39,784 nt of DNA from positions 1-39,784 of the forward strand of contig JADCGX010000068.1 of NCBI GenBank assembly GCA_020248785.1, given 5' to 3'. This document shows, in pieces, positions 1 to 7,685 of the stretch. Each line of letters starts with the position of its first letter. Position 1 is the first letter of the stretch. Below the pieces are notes generated by a model, which did no database searches, was not told the DNA's origin, and worked only from the letters and a program-made list of their open reading frames with translations. The position numbers and the translations under genes are program-made. This DNA is from Burkholderiales bacterium (GTDB lineage Bacteria; Pseudomonadota; Gammaproteobacteria; Burkholderiales; Burkholderiaceae_F).

Positions 1-377
1 CGCAGCCAGCGGTAAGCGTCTTCGCCATCACACAGCCGCGCCAGTGCGCGCGCCGAGCCCACGCCATCCAGCGTGGCGTACAGCCACAGCGCCACCAAGA
101 TCGCCGGGTCGATGGGCGGGCGCCCGGGCCGGCCCTCGACGACACGGATGCTCTTGTGCAGTTCGGCCAAGTCCAGCGACTGCACAAACTGCCACACCGA
201 ACGCGCCCGATGGTCTGGCGCAATGAGCGATTCGAGGTCACACGCGCGCAGCTCGACTTGATCACGCATCGCCTGCCGCAGCCGCGGCGCCGCATGGCGC
301 GCCGGCACAGCTCTGTCCCCTTCGCTCAGGGCCGGCATGTCGTTGAACAGTGCCGCCGTGCCCTTGTCTTCGCTCAT
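1..377 (-). CDS. IS1182-type transposase, N-terminal part (cut by window edge)
   Basis: Reading the minus strand from the ATG at 375-377 gives 125 codons with no stop before the window edge. The protein has the typical N-terminal region of IS1182/IS1182-like DDE transposases: the stretch CDLESLIAPDHRARSVW, then a GRPGRPPIDP motif followed by a hydrophobic helix (ILVALWLYATLDG) and SARALARLCDGEDAYRWL. This N-terminal domain precedes the catalytic domain, which would lie to the left of the window. Just upstream of the start is a 6-bp hairpin (CCCCGG at 389-394 with CCGGGG at 402-407) that may belong to the element's terminus; I could not define the terminal inverted repeat. The copy appears intact as far as it is visible. 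The insertion probably truncated the membrane-protein gene that follows. Confidence 0.85.
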   Translation of the reverse strand, partial: MSEDKGTAALFNDMPALSEGDRAVPARHAAPRLRQAMRDQVELRACDLESLIAPDHRARSVWQFVQSLDLAELHKSIRVVEGRPGRPPIDPAILVALWLYATLDGVGSARALARLCDGEDAYRWL

Positions 378-440
378 TCGTTCCTCATCCCCGGATCACG
401 ACCGGGGTTCAACGAACGAGGCGGGCAGTTAATTCACAGG

Positions 441-1245
441 TTCTGCGACACCGGGCTGGCCGTGCCGGCGCTCGCGCCCGGCGAGGCCTCCATCGCGCGC
501 GCGGGCGATGCCTACGTGCTGCGGGCGGCGCCCGCGGCGGCCGGGCGCATCTGCGTGGCAGCGCAGCCGGGCGCTTCCTGCGAAGTCGGCACGAGCCTGT
601 TCGAACACGATTCGCCTCCGGCGGGCACCTCGCGGATGATCGCCGGCCGCACGGTGTATGCGGTGGCGATCGCGGGCGACCGCCTCACGCTCAAGGTGAC
701 GGCGCGCAGGCGCTGGCAGGCCACCGGCGGTGCCGATTCGCCCGCGGCCAAGCCGGGCGTGCGCCAGACCTGGGCAGATGAAGACCCCTGGCGCTGGCCG
801 CTGCCCGCCTCACCGGCGTTGACCGCCGCATTGGCGCTGCTTGCGGCAGCGCTCCTGGCCGCGTGGGTCAGCCTGCGCCGCTGGGGGTTCTTGCCGCATT
901 CGGCATTGGCCTTTGCCGTGTGCACGGCGGCGGTGGGTGCCGCGGCGGTGGCGTACGCCGCGGGGCCGCGCCTCGGCGTGGGCTGGAGCCTGGGGCTGGC
1001 CAGCGCGGCCGTACTGACCGCGGTGGTGTTACTGGAGCGGCGCGGCTGGGTTTGGGCAAGCTTCGCACTGCTGGGGCCGATGCTGCTGGCGGGGTTGGCG
1101 CAGCAGATGCAGCTTGGCATCCAGGCGGCCGACACCGGCGGCTGGCTTTACCTGCAGAAGACGGCGGCGTTGGCCGCACTGGCGGCGCTCGCCTGGCAGG
1201 CGTGGGCCTGGTGGCTGCGCGGGCGGGTTGGCAGCGGACGGAGGC
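441..1245 (+). pseudogene. 3' fragment of a membrane-protein gene, stranded between two transposon remnants
   Basis: A plus-strand frame runs through this interval with strongly coding-like composition. It encodes about 115 soluble residues (with a cysteine pair in GRICVAAQPGASCEVG) followed by about five hydrophobic segments (for example LTAALALLAAALLAAWV, AFAVCTAAVGAAAVAYAA, WVWASFALLGPMLLAGLA). I see no start codon with a ribosome site before the IS1182 end, and on the right the frame runs into the remains of an IS630 transposase. It is therefore best read as a gene truncated at both ends. I do not recognise the family. The hydrophobic part resembles a multi-spanning inner-membrane protein with a preceding periplasmic or cytoplasmic domain. 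It is unlikely to be functional. Confidence 0.5.
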
Positions 1246-1295
1246 AGCCTTGGCCGGTGCAACGGTTGGAGGCGCTGCTGGTCCTCGTTGCGCTT

Positions 1296-1497
1296 CCAGA
1301 TGAACGGCTTGGGCTTGGTGTTGTGATGGGCGACGTATTCATCAATGGCGGCGACCAGATCGGGCACGCTGGGCCAGCCTGACGCTGGTGCGCTTGGAGC
1401 GCGCCAGTCTCGTCAGCTCGACTTCCTGCTCGTCCGTCAACTCTATCCCTGGGGCAACTCGCAATCGCTCACTCCAATGCAAACCGAAGTAGAGCAT
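1296..1497 (-). pseudogene. Internally deleted IS630-type transposase remnant
   Basis: Two pieces of an IS630-type transposase lie head to tail on the minus strand. From the ATG at 1497 the frame reads a typical N-terminus (IELTDEQEVELTRLARSK followed by TSVRLAQRA). It then joins directly, in another frame, to the C-terminal signature PDLVAAIDEYVAHHNTKPKP plus FIW at 1367-1296. The catalytic middle part (about 270 residues in the family) is missing, and the N-terminal frame stops at 1342-1344. The C-terminal piece diverges from the family after FIW, so the element is also cut at its end. It is a decayed relic with no activity expected. Confidence 0.75.
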
Positions 1498-1544
1498 TGG
1501 AGGCGGCTAACTCACTTAAGTCTATTCAAGAGTAGAACATCACA

Positions 1545-1871
1545 CTAGCCAGACGGCGGCTGCACCGGCCGGCCCGCTGCGCGCCAACCGGCAAAGCCGT
1601 CGACGAGATACAACGCGTGCAGCCCCATGGCGTGCAAGGTTGCCGCCGCGCCCTGGCTCAGCTCATGCCCATGCGCGCAGACGAACACGACAGGCCGATC
1701 GCGCGGCACGCTGTCTTTCCAGGAAAGGAGCTCTTCCGGCCGCTTCCAGCGGGACCCCGGAATCTCTGCGCCGTCGTCGCGCCGCACCTGTTCGCGGCGC
1801 ACGTCAATCAACGTAAACGCCCGGCCAGCCGCCTGCCACTCGCCCAGCTCGCACACTGTGATCTTCTGCAT
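1545..1871 (-). CDS. Single-domain rhodanese (sulfurtransferase) of the chr operon
   Basis: The 108-residue product is a single rhodanese domain. It has the early LIDVRREQVR element and the active-site loop at Cys65 (CAHGHEL, the six-residue loop expected of a thiosulfate or persulfide sulfurtransferase), followed by the C-terminal LYLVDGFAGWRAAGRPV motif. No signal peptide is present, so it is cytoplasmic. The ATG at 1871 has a good ribosome site (GGAGGA). It begins 20 bases after the chrA stop and is almost certainly co-transcribed with chrB and chrA. Rhodaneses are often placed with heavy-metal or oxyanion resistance genes. A role in sulfur or thiol repair during chromate stress, or in sulfate/chromate balance, is an inference. 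The domain assignment is firm; the substrate is unknown. Confidence 0.88.
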   Translation of the reverse strand: MQKITVCELGEWQAAGRAFTLIDVRREQVRRDDGAEIPGSRWKRPEELLSWKDSVPRDRPVVFVCAHGHELSQGAAATLHAMGLHALYLVDGFAGWRAAGRPVQPPSG

Positions 1872-1891
1872 CTGTCCTCCTCGTTTGCCCC

Positions 1892-3250
1892 TTAACGCAT
1901 GACGCTCGCGATGACGAGTCCGGCCAGCGCGCAGGCCGCGATGACCGGAATCACGCCGATCTTGAAGCGAAACAGCACAAGCGCCGCCGCCGCCGCCAAA
2001 GCCACCGCAATCCAGTCAATCGCGGCCGACGGTCCCTGTGGCCAAAAGACGTGCCCTGCAAAGAACAAGGCCAGATTCACGATCACGCCAACCACCGCCG
2101 CGGTGATGGCCGTCAACGGCGCCGTGAAGCGCAGGTCCCCGTGGGTCGACTCAATGAGCGGCGCGCCGGCGAAGATGAAGATGAAGCTCGGCAGGAAGGT
2201 GAAGAAGGTGACGATCAGCGCGGCCGCCACGCCGGCCAGCAGCAGGTGCTCGGCACCGAACATCGGTGCCTGCCAGCCGCCGACGAAGCCGACGAAGGCC
2301 ACCACCATGATGAGCGGCCCCGGCGTGGTCTCGCCCAACGCGAGCCCCGCGATCATCTGCGGCCCGGTCAACCAGCCATAGTGCTCGACCGCCGCCTGGT
2401 ACACATAGGGCAGCACGGCGTAGGCGCCACCGAAGGTCAGCAGCGCGGCCTTGGTGAAGAACCAGCCCATCTGCGTCAGCAGGCCCGTCCAGCCGAAGCC
2501 GAGGACCAGCGCGCCGAGGGCCACGCCCCACAGCGCAAGACCCGTCGCCAACACGCGAAGCAGGCGCGCACGCGAAAAGCGGGCATGCGGCGGCGTGGGG
2601 GTGTCGTCATCGATCACTGCCGCAACACGCGTGGCCGTCGTCCCCGCGTGGGCCGCAGCCGTGCTGAACTTCTCGGGCGCCCAGCGCCCACCTGCCATGC
2701 CGATCAATGCGGCGGCGAGCACGATCAGCGGAAACGGGGCATCGAAGGCAAACAGCGCGGCGAATGCCGCGACCGCGATCACCCACAACCAGGCGTTGTG
2801 CAGCGTGCGGCTACCGATGCGCCAGGCCGCATGCAGAACGATGGCCACAACCGCGGGCTTGATGCCGTAGAACAGCCCCGCCACCAGCGGCCGGTCACCG
2901 AAGGCGATGTAGATCGACGACAGCACGATCAGGATCAGCAGCGACGGCAGCACGAAGAGCAGCCCGGCCGCCAGCCCACCGGCGGTGCGATGCATGAGCC
3001 AGCCGAGGTACGTTGCGAGTTGTTGCGCCTCCGGCCCGGGGAGCAGCATGCAGTAGTTCAGGGCGTGCAGGAAGCGCCGCTCGGAGATCCAGCGCCGCCG
3101 CTGCACCAGCTCGCTGTGCATGATCGCAATCTGCCCGGCCGGCCCCCCGAAGCTGATGAAGCCCAGCTTGAGCCAGAACGCGAATGCGACGGCGCGCGGG
3201 ATCGGCTCAGCGCGTGTCTGGGTTTCGACGGCCTGTGCCGGCTGGCTCAT
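1892..3250 (-). CDS. chrA: Chromate transporter ChrA (long, two-domain form)
   Basis: The 452-residue membrane protein is a CHR-family chromate efflux protein of the long bidomain type. The N-terminal half has the conserved FWLKLGFISFGGPAGQIA start and the LNYCMLLPGPEAQQLATYLG motif (roughly residues 28-90). The second half repeats the pattern with FTKAALLTFGGAYAVLPYVY and ALGETTPGPLIM. About ten hydrophobic segments are visible, and the length matches the usual 390-450 residues. ChrA exports chromate from the cytoplasm. The start codon overlaps the chrB stop in a 4-base ATGA, and a rhodanese follows, giving a chrB-chrA-rhodanese operon. No frameshift or missing motif was seen. Confidence 0.95.
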   Translation of the reverse strand: MSQPAQAVETQTRAEPIPRAVAFAFWLKLGFISFGGPAGQIAIMHSELVQRRRWISERRFLHALNYCMLLPGPEAQQLATYLGWLMHRTAGGLAAGLLFVLPSLLILIVLSSIYIAFGDRPLVAGLFYGIKPAVVAIVLHAAWRIGSRTLHNAWLWVIAVAAFAALFAFDAPFPLIVLAAALIGMAGGRWAPEKFSTAAAHAGTTATRVAAVIDDDTPTPPHARFSRARLLRVLATGLALWGVALGALVLGFGWTGLLTQMGWFFTKAALLTFGGAYAVLPYVYQAAVEHYGWLTGPQMIAGLALGETTPGPLIMVVAFVGFVGGWQAPMFGAEHLLLAGVAAALIVTFFTFLPSFIFIFAGAPLIESTHGDLRFTAPLTAITAAVVGVIVNLALFFAGHVFWPQGPSAAIDWIAVALAAAAALVLFRFKIGVIPVIAACALAGLVIASVMR

Positions 3251-4242
3251 GACCGACGCCTCTGAGCCTGCGGTCTCGGCGAGGCCGCGAACGCCGCATA
3301 CCAGGCGTCGAAGGCGGCACTCGACGCCGCGGCAAAGGCATCGTCGTCCGGGTGAATCTGCCGCAGTCCAGCCAGCAGCGTCTCCACACCCGCGGCCTCG
3401 GCGACCGGCACGCCGCCAGAGTCAAGCGCATGCACGATGGTTGCAAGCCGCGCGACTGCCGCATCACCGTCAAGCTGGAAGCGGCGGGCGAGCACCTCAA
3501 AGGTGATCAAGCCGCCGCAATGCGTGAACTCGGCGCCATCGAAGTCGAAGCCGATGGCGCGCTTGGGTTTGTCCGCGGGCTTGGCGAGCCAGACGAAGCG
3601 CGCCTGCGGGTCGATGAAACGGCGGATCAGCCAGACGCTGGCGACGCGATCGATCCACAACTGCCTGCGTGTCGCCCAGGTCTTCGCGGCGTAGCTCCTC
3701 TTCGACAGTGGCGCCAGCGTTGCGTCGGCCAGCGCCAACGGCTCGTCGGGCGAAAGGCGGCGCTGAACCAGTTGCCGCAGGCCACCTAGCCGCGTGCGCA
3801 ACTGCTCGCGCGCCGGGCCGGGAAAGTAGTCGACCGCGCTGACTCTTTGCATCGCCTGCTCCAGCGACTGCAGTTCGCGCAGCAGATCGCCCGCCGCACC
3901 ATGCTCGACCTCGCGCGTCAGCGCCTCGCTGCGCTCGTACAGCTCCGCGTACTGGGCGGCCCGATCAAAGAGGCCCTGCCACTGCGCTGACTGCTCCGGC
4001 GTGGGCCGCACAGCCACAACCTCTGCCTGTCCGCCGGCCGCCCGCACCTGCTCCGCCAAGGTGTCGAACACGCCGCGGCTCGCCTGAGGTGGCAGCAGGT
4101 ACGCCCCGTCGCGCAGCGCCGCCGCACCCAGCGACTTCGTCTCGCGCCACACCCGCATGCGCAGCGCAGCGTTGCCAGTGGGCTGCGAAGCGATGAGCAG
4201 CTGCCAAGTCGAATCAGGGTTTGTAGTGATCTCTACTTTCAT
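3247..4242 (-). CDS. chrB: Chromate resistance/regulatory protein ChrB
   Basis: The 331-residue product matches ChrB. It has an N-terminal domain of about 160 residues beginning WQLLIASQPTGNAALRMRVW, and a C-terminal chromate-resistance domain containing KTWATRRQLWIDRVASVWLI, RRFIDPQARFVWL and a conserved FTHCGGLITFEVLARRF segment. In other proteobacteria ChrB acts as a chromate-responsive regulator of the operon and contributes to resistance. The ATG at 4242 is the first gene of the operon, and its TGA overlaps the chrA ATG by four bases, which implies translational coupling. The upstream region (4243-4393) should hold the promoter, but I could not pick a convincing -35/-10 pair or an operator. 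Confidence 0.93.
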   Translation of the reverse strand: MKVEITTNPDSTWQLLIASQPTGNAALRMRVWRETKSLGAAALRDGAYLLPPQASRGVFDTLAEQVRAAGGQAEVVAVRPTPEQSAQWQGLFDRAAQYAELYERSEALTREVEHGAAGDLLRELQSLEQAMQRVSAVDYFPGPAREQLRTRLGGLRQLVQRRLSPDEPLALADATLAPLSKRSYAAKTWATRRQLWIDRVASVWLIRRFIDPQARFVWLAKPADKPKRAIGFDFDGAEFTHCGGLITFEVLARRFQLDGDAAVARLATIVHALDSGGVPVAEAAGVETLLAGLRQIHPDDDAFAAASSAAFDAWYAAFAASPRPQAQRRRS

Positions 4243-4393
4243 GTAACGAACGCTATGCCAGCCAGATCGCCTCTGTCAAGCGGCATCGTGCAGCGCCGGC
4301 TTGGCCGGGCCGATTCGGCCGAGCCCGGCGAGCGACGCGTTGCGCGCGCCTTGGCGCGACGAACGCGCTTGCAACACCCCCTGTCAGTGACGC

Positions 4394-4428
4394 ACCAAAA
4401 CAAAGGCCGGCAACGAGGCCGGCCTTTG
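4394..4428 (-). terminator. Rho-independent terminator after the 6-heme cytochrome gene
   Basis: A perfect 11-bp inverted repeat (CAAAGGCCGGC at 4401-4411 and its complement at 4418-4428, six-base loop) is followed on the minus strand by a short T-rich run (TTTTGGT, complement of 4394-4400). It lies 44 bases beyond the stop of the hexaheme cytochrome gene and would end transcripts coming from 5665. Confidence 0.8.
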
Positions 4429-4471
4429 CTTGGACGGCGCAACCATTCGGTGCGCCAAAGTTGGACGAGGA

Positions 4472-5665
4472 TCACCTGGGCGGCGCGAACACCGGCTCTT
4501 TCAGGTCAGTGGACGTGCCACCGAGCGACTTGCGCGGATTCGGGTTGAACGTGTGGGCGCGCATGTACAGATCGCCCGCCGTGCGCGCCAGGCCCGGCAT
4601 CATCGCGCGAGCGTCGAACTGGTTGCCGTGGCAGCTCTGGCAACTGCTGAGCGCGTTGACGGTCTTGCCCTTCACGCTGTGCGGCGAGTGGCAGTCACCG
4701 CAGCCCGCCACCCCCGTCTTGGCGTGCTTGCTCATCAGGTGTTCCTGATACTGCTGATGATGCTTGCGCGCCTCGAACAGCCCGCTTTTCTGCGCGGCCT
4801 CGTCGAGGAAGAACGCGTCGGCGAGGTCGGTCTTCGGGTAGTTCTTGTTGACCGGATCCTCGGGCTGGATGCCCACCAGCAGCACCTTGTCCGGATACCA
4901 CTTGGTCCAGTCGTCGCGGCCGGCTCGATAGGTCTGGCCGATCACCGGGTGCGGCAGCTGCTCGGATGCATTGCCCTGGCCGGTCTTGAACTGATAATTC
5001 TCGACACGGATGTGGCAGTAGCCGCAGACCTTGTCGGCCTCGGCCTTCGGCGCATTCTTCGGATTGAAAATGTCGGTCTTCTTGCCGCTGGCCACGTGCG
5101 CACCGCCCGGGCCATGGCAGGCCTCGCAGCCGATGTTCTTCTCGGCAAAGCTGGCCTTTTTCACGGTGTTGGTCTTCTCGTCAAACTCCGTCACGCGGTA
5201 GCCGGTGACGTGGCACGTGGTGCACTGGGTCTCCCAGTCGTTCTTCTGGCCGTAGCCCTCCCACAGCCTGGTGTAGCTGTTCCACTGTTTATCGAGGAAC
5301 TGGTGGTAGCCCGTCTCGGGGTTCTTCACGAGGTAGCGCTGCTTCCACTTGCTACCAACGACCATCTGCACGTCACCCAGTGCATAGGCCTTGCCGTCGA
5401 TGTTGCCCTTGGTCGGTCCGGCGTTGCCCTTGCTGTCCTTGCCCCACGCATCGACCGCATCTTTCAGCAGGCCGTGCGAGGCCGGCTGGACCATTTTGCT
5501 GTGATAGGTCGCCTGCCAGGTCTTGAACTCGGCCTGGTGGCAGGTGCTGCACTTCTCGGAGCCGACGAATTGATCGGCGGCCGATGTGCTTGTGTTGGTG
5601 GTACAGCCAACCAATGCGAGCGTCGCGGCGGTCACTAGCCCCGCTGCCCAACGATGAACGGCCAC
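4472..5665 (-). CDS. Hexaheme c-type cytochrome lipoprotein
   Basis: The 397-residue product has a lipoprotein signal peptide with a lipobox LVGC (Cys21) and six CxxCH haem sites (CSTCH, CTTCH, CEACH, CGYCH, CGDCH, CQSCH). The overall layout resembles the cytochrome c554-like multihaem family. I chose the GTG at 5665 because the ribosome site AGGGAGG sits seven bases upstream and because this start places the signal peptide at the N-terminus. An ATG at 5670 is in another frame. The protein should be anchored in the outer or inner membrane facing the periplasm and carry electrons. It is flanked by terminators on both sides, so it is probably transcribed alone but belongs functionally with the cytochrome genes upstream. 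The electron partner and substrate are unknown. Confidence 0.85.
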   Translation of the reverse strand: MAVHRWAAGLVTAATLALVGCTTNTSTSAADQFVGSEKCSTCHQAEFKTWQATYHSKMVQPASHGLLKDAVDAWGKDSKGNAGPTKGNIDGKAYALGDVQMVVGSKWKQRYLVKNPETGYHQFLDKQWNSYTRLWEGYGQKNDWETQCTTCHVTGYRVTEFDEKTNTVKKASFAEKNIGCEACHGPGGAHVASGKKTDIFNPKNAPKAEADKVCGYCHIRVENYQFKTGQGNASEQLPHPVIGQTYRAGRDDWTKWYPDKVLLVGIQPEDPVNKNYPKTDLADAFFLDEAAQKSGLFEARKHHQQYQEHLMSKHAKTGVAGCGDCHSPHSVKGKTVNALSSCQSCHGNQFDARAMMPGLARTAGDLYMRAHTFNPNPRKSLGGTSTDLKEPVFAPPR

Positions 5666-5805
5666 GGCATCCTCCCTAGATGTCTGGTGCCAGAAGGCAC
5701 CCACTGAAGACCCTGAATACCGGTTAGCAACTTAGGCCGATGCAAAGAAGCCTTTTTGCGCGCGGTCAACGCCAAGCCTGAAGGGCGAGGAATCCTGGAT
5801 GCACA

Positions 5806-5832
5806 AAGAAAAAGGGCCGGTGTTGCCGGCCC
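5806..5832 (-). terminator. Terminator after the small cytochrome c gene
   Basis: A 7-bp GC hairpin (GGGCCGG at 5814-5820, CCGGCCC at 5826-5832, five-base loop) is followed on the minus strand by TTTTTCTT (complement of 5806-5813). It lies 24 bases after the stop of the monohaem cytochrome gene and separates the four-gene cytochrome operon from the hexaheme gene. Confidence 0.75.
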
Positions 5833-5856
5833 CTTCATCGCTGATGCGAGACAGTC

Positions 5857-6138
5857 TTACTTGACCATCCATGCCACGATCTTCTTCAGATCGTCGTCAC
5901 TGCCCTTGACCGCGGGGTGGCCCTTGCCGGCCTTCAGGTTGGCGACGATGGCGTCGACATCGGCCTTGCCGCCGTGCTTGGCCTTCAGGTCCTTGTTCGA
6001 CGGCGCCATTTTCTTCTTGTTTGCGTCGTGGCAGGTCGCGCAGCCATTGGCCTTGGCCAGGTCCTCGGACGCCAGCGCGGGGCCGGCGAGCATGAGCCCG
6101 GCAGAGACCAGTGCCAGGGTGAACAGCGATGTCCTCAT
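5857..6138 (-). CDS. Small periplasmic class I-type cytochrome c
   Basis: The 93-residue product has a cleavable signal peptide (residues 1-23, ending PALA-SED) and one haem site, CATCH at 33-37. A C-terminal helix KKIVAWMVK is typical of small class I cytochromes. The ATG at 6138 is preceded by AAGGAGA. The expected distal Met in the C-terminal loop is absent: the loop reads GKGHPAVKGS, with His74 at about that place. Met44 and Met91 are the only other methionines in the mature protein. The haem iron may therefore be His-ligated or five-coordinate, which is my inference. It likely shuttles electrons in the periplasm to or from the two larger cytochromes encoded upstream in the same operon. 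Confidence 0.85.
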   Translation of the reverse strand: MRTSLFTLALVSAGLMLAGPALASEDLAKANGCATCHDANKKKMAPSNKDLKAKHGGKADVDAIVANLKAGKGHPAVKGSDDDLKKIVAWMVK

Positions 6139-6256
6139 TGCTTCTCCTTGTTCAACAAGTGCCATCAAGATGTGGGCCGCACGCGCCGTTGACGGCACGA
6201 CGGCGCGCGGCGGTAGCTTGACGCGAGGCGCCCCTGCGATCAACGGGGGCTCTCCC

Positions 6257-7603
6257 TCACTGCTTGGCGTTCAGGTTCACGCCAGGCCACTTGCGCCCAT
6301 GGCAGGCGGGGTTGGAGCAGAAGTTGCCGCCGTCGCGACCGAACTCCAGGTTCTTGCCATGACACATGGTGCAGGTCTGGTCGAATTTCACGCGGTGGTC
6401 GTGCATGAAGTTGGGCTCGAAGTGGCTGTCGGGCTGCGTCATGCCGGCCATCGTGGTCGACGGCACGGAGCCCTTGCCCTGCTCGCGAGTGACCTCCGGC
6501 AAGGCATGGCAGAGCGTGCACTGCAGCCGGATCGCCTGGCCGTTCTGGTCGATGTGCTTGCCGTTATGGCAGCGGAAGCAGCCCGGCGAATCCAGGTGCC
6601 CCGAATGGTCGGGGAAGGACTTCCAGCTCAGCTCCTGCCGGTTGAACGACGTGGTGGACAAAATGCGCGTCATCTCCGCCTGGAAGTTCTTCTCGGCGGC
6701 GCGCTGCTCGACGGTCATCTCACCCTTGGGGGCCGACGCGGCCGCCAGCGCCGCGAACTTCGGCTTGACCTCCTCGTAGGGCCCCCAGATCTTGGCGCCC
6801 TCCGCAATGATCGCTTCAGAGCGAGCCTTGGCGGACTTGACGTTCTCACGGTCGATGCGGCCGGCGGCGATCGACTCGTCCACCATGCGCGAGGGGTTCT
6901 GCAGCGGGTGGCCGGCCTGGTTGTGGCAGTCGAAGCACTCCATGCGCCGCTTCTCGTGCTTGGCCAGTTCCGCCTCGCTCAGCGGCTTGGTGACGTCGAC
7001 GTAGGTGCTGACGCTGCCATCCTTTCGCTTGATCTGCACCCAGGGGATCTCGCGCCGCTGATCGTCCGTGGTGACGAAGCTGACCTCGTTCTCGATGTGC
7101 CAGTGCACGCCATTGGCGGCGCGCTCGCGCGGAACGCCAACGGCCGTGTGCAGCGTGAGCCGATAGATGGTCTCACTGCTTTCTTCGTCCGTTGCATAGC
7201 GCTTCTTCAGCGCGATGGAGTCGTGATGCTCGGCCAGCGGGTAATGGCAGCCCTCGCAGTTGTCACGCGACGGGCGCAGGGCGTGCGCATGCAGCGGCCG
7301 CTCGTAGCCGGCGATCATGCCCCACAGCTCCTTCAGGTGCGTGGGCTTGAGCGCCATCAGGTGCAGCGTCGACAGCCGGCCCATGTGGCACTCGACGCAG
7401 TTCACGCGCGCGTGGTCGGAGCGCGCGTGCGAGCGCGTCTCCTCCGGATGTACCTGATGGCACATCGTGGCGCAAAACTGGTTTGAGTTTGAGTACTCCC
7501 AGCCGACGATGCCGGCCGTGCCAACGACGGCAGCAGCAAGCAGACCCACCAGCACGGTCGTTGTCATGCCCCATGCGGTGGCACGCTTGAAATTGATCTT
7601 CAT
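6257..7603 (-). CDS. Membrane-anchored octaheme NapC/NrfH-like cytochrome c
   Basis: The 448-residue product has one N-terminal membrane helix (about residues 11-35) followed by a periplasmic domain. I count eight haem attachment sites: CATMCH (CX3CH, 44-49), CVECH, CEGCH, CFDCH, CFRCH, CTLCH, CTMCH, and CSNPACH (CX4CH, 429-435). The N-terminal anchor with an immediately following haem, and the HPEE and HMG motifs, recall NapC/NrfH-type quinol dehydrogenases, which pass electrons from the quinol pool to periplasmic partners. The remainder is a separate multihaem domain. It is the third gene of the operon and follows the cytochrome b gene after a strong hairpin. The haem count is direct; the quinol role is inferred. 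Confidence 0.85.
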   Translation of the reverse strand: MKINFKRATAWGMTTTVLVGLLAAAVVGTAGIVGWEYSNSNQFCATMCHQVHPEETRSHARSDHARVNCVECHMGRLSTLHLMALKPTHLKELWGMIAGYERPLHAHALRPSRDNCEGCHYPLAEHHDSIALKKRYATDEESSETIYRLTLHTAVGVPRERAANGVHWHIENEVSFVTTDDQRREIPWVQIKRKDGSVSTYVDVTKPLSEAELAKHEKRRMECFDCHNQAGHPLQNPSRMVDESIAAGRIDRENVKSAKARSEAIIAEGAKIWGPYEEVKPKFAALAAASAPKGEMTVEQRAAEKNFQAEMTRILSTTSFNRQELSWKSFPDHSGHLDSPGCFRCHNGKHIDQNGQAIRLQCTLCHALPEVTREQGKGSVPSTTMAGMTQPDSHFEPNFMHDHRVKFDQTCTMCHGKNLEFGRDGGNFCSNPACHGRKWPGVNLNAKQ

Positions 7604-7623
7604 TCAGTCCCCGTCATGTCAAC

Positions 7624-7658
7624 AAACGGCGCCGCCGTACGCTGCGGCGGCGCCGTTT
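7624..7658 (-). terminator. Long intercistronic hairpin between cytochrome b and the octaheme gene
   Basis: A perfect 14-bp GC-rich inverted repeat (7624-7637 and 7645-7658, seven-base loop) fills most of the 82-base gap. It lacks a long T tract, so it could be a leaky terminator or an mRNA-stabilising structure that changes the ratio of the genes on either side. Confidence 0.6.
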
Positions 7659-7685
7659 GGGTCTTGGCGACTGTAAACAGCCGCT

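Noticed and set aside
156..1382. Continuous plus-strand frame running from inside the IS1182 transposase to the IS630 remnant
   Set aside because: Its first 90 codons are antisense to the transposase and its end is antisense to the IS630 piece; only the middle looks like real coding sequence.
5635..5670. ATG at 5670 as start of the hexaheme cytochrome
   Set aside because: It is in another frame that stops after 11 codons; the GTG at 5665 fits both signal peptide and ribosome site.
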